Below, in pieces: positions 1-5,657 of a stretch of 22,194 bases of DNA. This DNA comes from Verrucomicrobia bacterium UBA1183 (GTDB lineage: Bacteria > Verrucomicrobiota > Verrucomicrobiia > Opitutales > UBA9783): the NCBI GenBank assembly GCA_002309885.1, contig DBYP01000018.1, forward strand, positions 155,424-177,617, read 5' to 3'. The position numbers and the translations under genes are program-made. The first letter of the stretch is position 1. Each line of letters begins with the position of its first letter. Under the pieces are notes generated by a model. It saw nothing but the letters and a program-made list of their open reading frames with translations. It made no database searches and was not told the origin of the DNA.

Positions 1-2
1 AC

Positions 3-842
3 GAAGGTGCAGCAGCGATTTCAGAAGCGTTAAAGGAAAATACAACGTTGACAGAACTTAATTTGTCTATCAATGAAATACATCCCGAAGGTGCGATGGC
101 GATTTCAGCGGCATTAAAGGTAAATAAGTCGTTAACGAAACTTGATTTGATCGACAATAAAATAGGTGCCGAAGGCGTGAGGGCGATTTCAGAGGCGTTA
201 AAGGTGAATGAGACGTTGACAGAACTTGGTTTGTGTGGTAATAAGATGCGTGCCGAAGGCGCGAGGGCGATTTCAGAGGCGTTAAAGGTGAATGAGACGT
301 TGACAGAACTTGATTTGGGTCATAATAAGATAGGTGACGAAGGTGCAGCAGCGATTTCAGAGGTGTTAAAGAGCAATACGACGTTGACAGAACTTGATTT
401 GAATTATAATAGGATAGGTAACGAAGGTGCAGCAGCGATTTCAGAAGTGTTAAAGGTGAATGAGATGTTGACAGAACTTAATTTGTCTATCAATGAAATA
501 CATCCCAAAGGTGCGAGGGCGATTTCAGAGGCATTAAAGGTAAATGAGACGTTGACAGAACTTGATTTGAGGTATAGTGAAATAGGTGACGAAAGCGCGG
601 GGGCGATTTCAGAGGCGTTAAAGAGCAATACGACGTTGACAGGCCTCCTTTTGGGGGGTGGCAGGATAGGTATCGAAGGTGCGGGGGCGATTGCAGAAGC
701 GTTAAAGATCAATAGGGCGTTAATGGAACTCGATTTGGAGGATAATGAAATAGGTGCAGAAGGTGAGAAGGCGATTTTAAAGGCGTTAGAGAGCAATACG
801 ACGTTGACAGAGCTTCGGGGGGTGGATATAGGGAAAGAGTGG
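3..842 (+). repeat. Ten tandem 84-bp LRR-coding units
   Basis: Units begin at 3, 87, 171, 255, 339, 423, 507, 591, 675 and 759. Units 3 and 4 are nearly identical. Units 1-2 closely match units 6-7, offset by 420 bp (five units), which indicates block duplication on top of the single-unit repeat. The array continues beyond the left edge, since bases 1-2 fit the end of another unit. Confidence 0.9.
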
Positions 843-923
843 CCCGTAGATACAACGTCAACACAGCCTGGAGGTGTTGAAGGGCAAGAGTTGCCTAAGA
901 AAAAAGCGAAAAAAGGTGAGTAA
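3..923 (+). CDS. Leucine-rich-repeat protein (ribonuclease-inhibitor-like), 5' truncated by window edge
   Basis: The reading frame is open from base 3, so the true start lies left of the window; 306 codons are visible. The visible part is ten tandem 28-residue repeats of the form E-G-A-x-A-I-S-E-A-L-K-x-N-x-T-L-T-E-L-x-L-x-x-N-x-I-G-x. This is the RNI/NLR type of LRR, which folds into a curved solenoid used for protein binding. The last repeat is degenerate, followed by a 26-residue tail ending in PKKKAKKGE. No catalytic domain or membrane segment is visible. Such proteins are frequent in bacteria associated with eukaryotic hosts, where some are secreted effectors; that role is inference here. 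Codon use differs from the neighbouring genes: each repeat carries a TTA leucine codon, which tuf and fusA almost avoid. It is followed by terminator-like hairpins, so it is probably not co-transcribed with tuf. Confidence 0.85.
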   Translation, partial: EGAAAISEALKENTTLTELNLSINEIHPEGAMAISAALKVNKSLTKLDLIDNKIGAEGVRAISEALKVNETLTELGLCGNKMRAEGARAISEALKVNETLTELDLGHNKIGDEGAAAISEVLKSNTTLTELDLNYNRIGNEGAAAISEVLKVNEMLTELNLSINEIHPKGARAISEALKVNETLTELDLRYSEIGDESAGAISEALKSNTTLTGLLLGGGRIGIEGAGAIAEALKINRALMELDLEDNEIGAEGEKAILKALESNTTLTELRGVDIGKEWPVDTTSTQPGGVEGQELPKKKAKKGE

Positions 924-938
924 TATGCTCGCTTTTCA

Positions 939-963
939 GGGGTGAAATTATAATTTTCACCTC
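939..963 (+). terminator. Candidate terminator of the LRR gene (hairpin 1)
   Basis: A 9-bp inverted repeat pairs 939-947 with 955-963 (one G-T pair) around a 7-nt AT-rich loop, starting 16 nt after the LRR stop codon. It is followed by TTCTTAT, a poor U-tract. A further 8-bp complement (902-909 with 929-936) overlaps the stop codon. Termination is plausible but unproven. Confidence 0.45.
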
Positions 964-990
964 TTCTTATCTGATGCAAAGCGAAGAAGA

Positions 991-1021
991 CCACGGGTTC
1001 CGCCCGTGGGTATCTATTTTT
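991..1021 (+). terminator. GC-rich hairpin followed by T-run; candidate intrinsic terminator
   Basis: A perfect 7-bp GC-rich stem (CCACGGG at 991-997 with CCCGTGG at 1003-1009) encloses the loop TTCCG. A T-rich stretch ends with five T at 1017-1021. The form fits a rho-independent terminator between the LRR gene and the tRNA-Thr/tuf unit. Because the T-run begins several bases after the stem, a palindromic element such as a REP-type or IS200/IS605-end hairpin is an alternative. Confidence 0.55.
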
Positions 1022-1082
1022 CAAGATTTTGCTTTTTTAATAGCGCTTCAAGGTTGAAGTTGCACAATTTTAAAAAAAAATG

Positions 1083-1116
1083 TTGACTCGCGCTTAAGAA
1101 TGCTGTTGCCTATGAG
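1083..1116 (+). promoter_or_regulatory. Possible promoter region for tRNA-Thr/tuf
   Basis: TTGACT at 1083-1088 is a good -35 hexamer and lies just after a run of nine A that could act as an UP-like element. The best -10-like hexamer downstream is TATGAG at 1111-1116, but the 22-bp spacing is too long for a standard housekeeping promoter. A promoter is expected between the hairpin at 991 and the tRNA at 1158, so the region is likely right even though the exact boxes are uncertain. Confidence 0.35.
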
Positions 1117-1157
1117 AATAACATTTTGGTTGAAAGGCCAAAAAGTGGATGAGATAT

Positions 1158-1233
<76 letters not shown>

Positions 1234-1266
1234 GAAACCAGAGAAAACGGAAAGCGATTTTTTGAT

Positions 1267-2457
1267 ATGGCTAAAGAAACCTTCACAAGATCAAAACCCC
1301 ACGTAAATGTGGGAACCATTGGTCACGTCGACCACGGAAAAACAACATTAACGACGGCCATTCTCAAGGTCCAAGCGGACAAAGGTTTGGCGGAAGTAAA
1401 GTCCTATGCGGATATTGCAAAGGGTGGTACGGTTCGTGATGCTTCTAAGATTGTAACAATCGCGGTTGCGCACGTTGAGTACGAGACAGAAACACGTCAC
1501 TATGCGCACGTTGACTGCCCAGGACACGCTGACTTCGTAAAGAACATGATTACGGGTGCTGCCCAAATGGATGGTGCGATTTTGGTCGTAAGTGCTTATG
1601 ATGGACCGATGCCTCAGACGCGTGAACACATTCTGTTGGCTCGTCAGGTAGGTGTTCCTAACATCGTCGTTTTCTTGAATAAGGTAGATCTGGTTGACGA
1701 TCCCGATTTGTTGGAACTTGTTGAGATGGAAATCCGTGACCTCTTGAAGAAGTATGATTACAAAGGTGACGAAATTACCATCGTTCGTGGTTCGGCTTTG
1801 GGAGCTTTGGAAGGAAAGCCGGAGTGGGTAAAATCGATTTCGGATTTGTTGGCTGCGGTTGATAAGGATATTCCTTTGCCGGAGCACGATTTGGATAAGC
1901 CTTTCTTGATGTCCATTGAGGACGTATTCAGCATTACTGGACGTGGTACCGTTGTAACGGGACGTATTGAACGTGGTTGCGTAAAGGTTGGTGACACGGT
2001 AGAAATCGTCGGATTGAACGAAACACGTTCGACAACATGTACCGGAGTTGAAATGTTCCATAAGTTGTTGGAGCAAGGTCAGGCCGGTGATAACGTCGGT
2101 GTATTGTTGCGTGGTATTGAAAAGAAGGATGTTGAGCGTGGACAAGTTTTGGCCAAGCCAGGATCCATTACCCCTCACACCAAGGCTAAGGCTGAAATTT
2201 ACGTTTTGACCAAGGATGAAGGTGGTCGTCATACCCCATTCTTCAAGGGTTATCGTCCACAATTCTTCTTCGGAACCGCTGATGTAACCGGTGTTTGCGA
2301 ATTGCCAGACGGAACTGAGATGGTAATGCCAGGCGATAACTTGGGTATTACAATCGAGTTAGGTAAGCCTGTTGCGATGGAAAAAGGTCAGCGTTTTGCT
2401 ATGCGTGAAGGTGGCCGTACAATCGGTGCTGGACGTATCACAGAAGTTATTGCTTAA
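1267..2457 (+). CDS. tuf: Translation elongation factor Tu (EF-Tu)
   Basis: This 396-residue GTPase delivers aminoacyl-tRNA to the ribosomal A site. The G domain shows GHVDHGKT (19-26), DCPGH (83-87) and NKVD (138-141); domains 2 and 3 are full length and end in the usual GGRTIGAG motif. The frame stays open upstream into tRNA-Thr, but the start is placed at ATG 1267, which gives the family N-terminus MAKETF. Two features are odd. Switch I has two extra residues and reads KIVTI where nearly all EF-Tu have RGITI, keeping the key threonine as T64. In domain 3, FRTTDVTG has become FGTADVTG (G336, A338). This is the only tuf in the window; none follows fusA. A strong hairpin follows the gene before tRNA-Trp. 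Confidence 0.98.
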   Translation: MAKETFTRSKPHVNVGTIGHVDHGKTTLTTAILKVQADKGLAEVKSYADIAKGGTVRDASKIVTIAVAHVEYETETRHYAHVDCPGHADFVKNMITGAAQMDGAILVVSAYDGPMPQTREHILLARQVGVPNIVVFLNKVDLVDDPDLLELVEMEIRDLLKKYDYKGDEITIVRGSALGALEGKPEWVKSISDLLAAVDKDIPLPEHDLDKPFLMSIEDVFSITGRGTVVTGRIERGCVKVGDTVEIVGLNETRSTTCTGVEMFHKLLEQGQAGDNVGVLLRGIEKKDVERGQVLAKPGSITPHTKAKAEIYVLTKDEGGRHTPFFKGYRPQFFFGTADVTGVCELPDGTEMVMPGDNLGITIELGKPVAMEKGQRFAMREGGRTIGAGRITEVIA

Positions 2458-2485
2458 TTTCTGAAAAATAATTAAAAGCAAAAAT

Positions 2486-2523
2486 CGGGATGTTTTTTCA
2501 TTGACAAGATGAAAGACATCCCG
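2486..2523 (+). terminator. Strong hairpin between tuf and tRNA-Trp (terminator/attenuator or processing site)
   Basis: An 8-bp perfect stem (CGGGATGT 2486-2493 with ACATCCCG 2516-2523) continues, after one bulged T, into a TTTCAT/ATGAAA-type inner stem and a 7-nt loop. Downstream CTTTTA is a weak U-tract, so partial termination that lowers secE-nusG relative to tuf is possible. The loop side contains TTGACA (2501-2506), which could also serve as a -35 box. The function cannot be decided from sequence. Confidence 0.55.
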
Positions 2524-2550
2524 GAAGCTTTTAGGCAAACAATTAATTGT

Positions 2551-2626
2551 AGGGGAGTGGCGCAATTGGTAGCGCAGCGGTCTCCAAAACCGTCGGTTGG
2601 GGGTTCGAGTCCCTCCTCCCCTGCCA
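2551..2626 (+). tRNA. tRNA-Trp (anticodon CCA)
   Basis: A complete 76-nt cloverleaf. The acceptor stem AGGGGAG/CTCCCCT is perfect, and the anticodon stem GCGGT/ACCGT encloses loop CTCCAAA with anticodon CCA at 2584-2586. The T stem is GGGGG/CCCTC, the discriminator is G, and CCA is encoded at 2624-2626. It sits between tuf and secE as in Chlamydia, only 15 bp before secE, so it must be released from the polycistronic transcript. Confidence 0.97.
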
Positions 2627-2641
2627 AAGGCCTGAGAAAAA

Positions 2642-2845
2642 ATGAATGTTTTTAAGAAGATACGCGTGTTCGGACGCGAGATGGTAGATGAGTTAAAGAA
2701 GGCTTCATGGCCTGGCTGGCGTGAATTGCGCGAGTCAACGGTGGCTGTGTTGTTGGGAATTATTTTTCTCGGTTTGTTTGTTAGTTTGGTGGATTTTTCT
2801 TTGTTTCAAATGGTGGATCTTCTGATGCACTGTGCGGGGCATTAA
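2642..2845 (+). CDS. secE: Preprotein translocase subunit SecE
   Basis: A 67-residue inner-membrane protein, the SecE clamp of the SecYEG channel. The amphipathic N-terminal helix carries the family signature around DELKKASWPGWRELRES (residues 16-32). One hydrophobic transmembrane segment follows at about 33-53, with a short C-terminal end. The single-membrane-segment form is normal for most bacteria outside the enterics. It lies directly before nusG, the usual partner. The ribosome-binding site is weak, with only an A/G-rich stretch after tRNA-Trp. Confidence 0.95.
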   Translation: MNVFKKIRVFGREMVDELKKASWPGWRELRESTVAVLLGIIFLGLFVSLVDFSLFQMVDLLMHCAGH

Positions 2846-2859
2846 TCGGTGGTTAAAAA

Positions 2860-3435
2860 ATGGCGGAAGTAAGCACGAGTGACGGATTCAAGTGGTATGC
2901 AATTCAGACCGCATCCAACCAAGAATTAAAAGTTAAGCGCTACCTAGATCGGTTCATTGAGCCGGAAGGTTTTGGGGATTTTATTAAGACTGTCTTGGTA
3001 CCTACAAAGACAGTTGTTGAGGTAAAAAATGGTAGGAAGACAAGCAATGTTCGTAAATTCTATCCGGGATATGCGTTCTTGTGCATGAAATTGTACGATG
3101 AATCGGGAGAGTTTTTACAAAATGTTGCCTCATTCGTTAGAAATGTTCAAGGCGTTCTCGGCTTCATGGGCGGCGATCGTCCGATTGCTTTGAAAAAAGC
3201 AGAGGTCGATGGCATCTTGGGTCAGGTTCAAGAGACTCAGGGCAAGAAGGTCATGAAGGTCAGCTTCGAATTGGGGGAACAGGTAAAAATTACGGATGGC
3301 CCATTCTTGAATTTGTCGGGAAAGATCGATGAAATCGATACCGACAAAGGAAAGTTGAAGGTTTCCGTCTCGATTTTTGGACGTTTTACACCGGTAGAAT
3401 TGGAATTCTGGCAAGTACAGAAGGAAGAACAATAA
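2860..3435 (+). CDS. nusG: Transcription termination/antitermination factor NusG
   Basis: A 191-residue factor that binds the RNA polymerase clamp, suppresses or promotes pausing, and links polymerase to Rho or to ribosomal protein S10 (also encoded here). The NGN domain starts at about residue 11 (KWYAIQTASNQE), with the conserved FYPGYAF motif at about 67-73. A C-terminal KOW domain at about 134-185 includes VKITDGPF and GRFTPVELEF. The length is usual. It follows secE by 14 bp, with GGTGG as a likely ribosome-binding site, and precedes rplK by 12 bp. Confidence 0.97.
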   Translation: MAEVSTSDGFKWYAIQTASNQELKVKRYLDRFIEPEGFGDFIKTVLVPTKTVVEVKNGRKTSNVRKFYPGYAFLCMKLYDESGEFLQNVASFVRNVQGVLGFMGGDRPIALKKAEVDGILGQVQETQGKKVMKVSFELGEQVKITDGPFLNLSGKIDEIDTDKGKLKVSVSIFGRFTPVELEFWQVQKEEQ

Positions 3436-3447
3436 CGGAAAGTCATT

Positions 3448-3876
3448 ATGGCAACAAAAAAAGTAGTTGGTGAAATTCGGTTGCAGTTACCGGCAGGAGC
3501 TGCGAACCCGGCGCCTCCGGTTGGACCGGCTTTAGGTGCTAAGGGTGTCAATATTATGGGCTTTTGTAAGGAGTTTAATGCTCGTACAAAGGATCAAGCG
3601 GGGTTGATTATTCCTGTCGTTATAACGGTTTACGCAGATAAGTCGTTTACGTTCATTTTGAAGACGCCACCGGCTTCGGTGCTTTTGTGCAAAGCGGCGG
3701 GCATCCAAAAAGGTTCCGGCGAGCCGAACAAAAATAAGGTTGGTACGGTTACTACGAAACAGTTGAAAGAAATTGCTACAGCGAAGATGGCAGATTTGAA
3801 TGCCTCGAATGTCGATCATGCAGCTAAAATGATCGCGGGTACTGCTCGTAGTATGGGAATCCAGGTTGTCGATTGA
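3448..3876 (+). CDS. rplK: 50S ribosomal protein L11
   Basis: A 142-residue protein of the GTPase-associated centre. It binds 23S rRNA near the L10-L12 stalk and is needed for RelA activation and thiostrepton binding. The N-terminal domain has the proline-rich PAPPVGPALG helix start (residues 22-31). The C-terminal rRNA-binding domain contains the usual GSGEPNKNKVG and the conserved end GTARSMGI. The length is typical. The gene ends with TGA at 3874-3876, 16 bp before the rplA start, and the rplA ribosome-binding site lies immediately after that stop. Confidence 0.98.
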   Translation: MATKKVVGEIRLQLPAGAANPAPPVGPALGAKGVNIMGFCKEFNARTKDQAGLIIPVVITVYADKSFTFILKTPPASVLLCKAAGIQKGSGEPNKNKVGTVTTKQLKEIATAKMADLNASNVDHAAKMIAGTARSMGIQVVD

Positions 3877-3892
3877 TCAGGAGGCGAATGAA

Positions 3893-4585
3893 ATGAAAAA
3901 TCATAGTAAGCGTTATCGTTCAGCTCTTGAAAAATTGGAGGCTGGAAAATTGTACGAATTGAAGGAAGCCTTCGAAGTGTTGTTGGCTTTGCCGGCTGCG
4001 AAATTCGATGAGACGGTTGAGTTGGCTTTGCACCTTGCGGTAGATCCCAAGCAGAGCGATCAGATGGTTCGCGGTGTTGTTGCCTTGCCTAACGGAAATG
4101 GTAAAGAAGTTCGCATCATTGCGTTTACCAACAAGCCGGAAGAAGCTTTAGCAGCGGGTGCTCGCGAAGCAGGTATGAACGAATTGATCGAGAAGGTCAA
4201 AGGCGGTTGGTTGGATTTCGATGTCGCGGTTGCTACGGTAGATGCGATGAAAGAAGTTAAGACCATCGCGCGCGTTTTGGGTCCCAAAGGTTTGATGCCA
4301 AGTCCGAAAGCGGGTACGGTGACCGACAATGTTGTTGCCTGTATCGAAGCTTTGAAGAAGGGGCGCGTTGAGTTTAAGATGGATAAAGCGGCGAACGTAC
4401 TTTTAGGAATCGGAAAGCGTTCGTTCGGTGTTGAAAAGCTGTTAGCTAATGCGGAAGCAGCTTTGGAAGCCATTAAGCATGCACGTCCAGCAGTATTCAA
4501 AGGTCGTTTCGTCTTGAACGCAGCGGTTTCATCGACCATGAGCCCAAGTTTAACTTTAAAGGATGCCTTGTTTGCTAAATTCTAA
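3893..4585 (+). CDS. rplA: 50S ribosomal protein L1
   Basis: A 230-residue protein of the L1 stalk, which moves deacylated tRNA out of the E site. In many bacteria it represses the L11-L1 mRNA. An in-frame ATG at 3866 would overlap rplK, but ATG 3893 is chosen because a perfect AGGAGG (3879-3884) lies 8 nt upstream and gives the family N-terminus. Conserved segments include the KFDETVELALHL region, LGPKGLMPSPKAGTV at about 128-142, and the K-G-R-V-E-F-K-M-D segment. No autoregulatory leader before rplK could be recognised by eye. Confidence 0.97.
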   Translation: MKNHSKRYRSALEKLEAGKLYELKEAFEVLLALPAAKFDETVELALHLAVDPKQSDQMVRGVVALPNGNGKEVRIIAFTNKPEEALAAGAREAGMNELIEKVKGGWLDFDVAVATVDAMKEVKTIARVLGPKGLMPSPKAGTVTDNVVACIEALKKGRVEFKMDKAANVLLGIGKRSFGVEKLLANAEAALEAIKHARPAVFKGRFVLNAAVSSTMSPSLTLKDALFAKF

Positions 4586-4606
4586 AGTACCGAGGAGAGA
4601 ATCAAA

Positions 4607-5113
4607 ATGAGAATTGAAAAAACATTTTTATTGAATGAGATTTCGGCGAAGGTACAGGATACAACGTTTTTGTATCTGGTAGATTTTAGCCGTGTGACGG
4701 TCAGTGAGATTGCAGAATTGCGTAAGAGTTTGTCGGCGGAAGGGGCTCAGTTCCATGTCGTCCAGAACACACTCATTCGCAAGGTTGCCGAATCGTTGTC
4801 CTGGCCTGCATTCACGCAATGGCTCACGGGACAAACCGCGATTGTTTTCGGTGGTAATAATCCAACCGGCGTTGCTAAGATTTTGCTGCAGTTTGCTAAA
4901 GACAAAGAGAAGTTAGCCGCCAAGGGTGGTATTATGGATGGAAAACTTTGCGATGTTGCCCAAATGGAAGCATTGTCGAAGTTGCCAGACTTGCCAACAT
5001 TGCGTGCAACTCTGTTGTCGTTGATGTTGACACCTTACCGTCAATTCTTGTATGTTGCGCAAGGTGTACCGCAGGCGTTACTCAATGTTTTGAAAGCAAA
5101 GGAAAGCAAATAA
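4607..5113 (+). CDS. rplJ: 50S ribosomal protein L10
   Basis: A 168-residue protein forming the base of the ribosomal stalk. Its N-terminal globular part binds 23S rRNA and L11, and its C-terminal helix carries L7/L12 dimers. The family pattern (LYLVDFSRVTVSEIAELRKSL, then VVQNTLIRKV) is seen at about residues 22-61. The C-terminal helix is 'LLNVLKAKESK'. GAGGAG (4592-4597) is a good ribosome-binding site 9 nt before ATG. The 91-bp gap to rplL holds a stable hairpin. Confidence 0.96.
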   Translation: MRIEKTFLLNEISAKVQDTTFLYLVDFSRVTVSEIAELRKSLSAEGAQFHVVQNTLIRKVAESLSWPAFTQWLTGQTAIVFGGNNPTGVAKILLQFAKDKEKLAAKGGIMDGKLCDVAQMEALSKLPDLPTLRATLLSLMLTPYRQFLYVAQGVPQALLNVLKAKESK

Positions 5114-5130
5114 CAATTTTTCAGATCAGG

Positions 5131-5152
5131 TTAGGGAGTTGGGACTCCTTAA
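5131..5152 (+). promoter_or_regulatory. Hairpin in the rplJ-rplL gap
   Basis: A perfectly paired 9-bp stem (5131-5139 with 5144-5152, one G-T pair) with the 4-nt loop TGGG sits between L10 and L7/L12. It has no T-run, so it is more likely an mRNA processing or stability element, or a translational insulator, than a terminator. L7/L12 is needed in several copies per ribosome. The next gene also has a consensus AGGAGG (5195-5200), consistent with boosted translation. Confidence 0.45.
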
Positions 5153-5204
5153 ACGCTTCGTCTGGGAAAGAAAAGATGAATACTAATCTGTTCTAGGAGG
5201 AAAT

Positions 5205-5585
5205 ATGAGCGATATAACAAAAGATCAAGTTATTGAATGGTTGAGCAATCAATCAGTTTTGGAAATTGCAGGTCTTGTGAAAGATCTCGAAGAGAAGTGG
5301 GGCGTAAGCGCCGCAGCTCCTGTTGCTGCCGTTGCCGCAGCTCCTGTTGCCGCAGCCGCAGCTGCTGAGGAGAAGACTGAATTTAACGTTGTTTTGGTAG
5401 ACGCTGGTGCTAACAAGATCAACGTTATTAAGGAAGTTCGCGGACTCACAGGATTGGGATTGATTGAAGCCAAGGACTTGGTATCGAATGCACCTAAAGC
5501 CATCAAGGAAGGCGTAAGCAAGCAAGAAGCTGAAGAGATGAAAGCCAAATTGGAAGCTGCTGGTGCTAAGGTAGAGTTGAAGTAA
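5205..5585 (+). CDS. rplL: 50S ribosomal protein L7/L12
   Basis: A 126-residue acidic stalk protein present as multiple dimers, recruiting EF-Tu, EF-G and initiation factor 2 to the ribosome. The N-terminal dimerisation helices (about 1-33, ending EEKWGVS) are followed by an alanine/proline/valine-rich flexible hinge (about 35-54). The C-terminal factor-binding domain has the conserved KINVIKEVRGLTGLGLIEAK. AGGAGG lies 4 nt before ATG, the strongest ribosome-binding site in this cluster. Confidence 0.98.
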   Translation: MSDITKDQVIEWLSNQSVLEIAGLVKDLEEKWGVSAAAPVAAVAAAPVAAAAAAEEKTEFNVVLVDAGANKINVIKEVRGLTGLGLIEAKDLVSNAPKAIKEGVSKQEAEEMKAKLEAAGAKVELK

Positions 5586-5657
5586 TCGAATACGCAAGTA
5601 TTGGGTTATTAAATGAGGATGGGTTGGGAGAGAAATCCTTGTTTTGGGTCACTATCT

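Noticed and set aside
3..842. 84-bp periodic repeats as a CRISPR-like or regulatory array
   Set aside because: The units are contiguous, lack spacers and keep an open frame encoding regular LRRs.
404..1024. Minus-strand open frame of 206 codons opposite the LRR repeats
   Set aside because: Its repeats mirror the 84-bp units on the other strand. The plus-strand frame gives a clear LRR solenoid, so this is a shadow.
1348..2262. Minus-strand open frame of 304 codons opposite tuf
   Set aside because: Same cause as for fusA: it is bounded by the rare TTA codons of tuf and is in register with it.
5613..5657. Fifteen-residue N-terminal extension of RpoB
   Set aside because: The residues do not resemble RpoB, and the family start SNRINFGK follows ATG 5658. 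However, neither start has a good ribosome-binding site, so some doubt remains.
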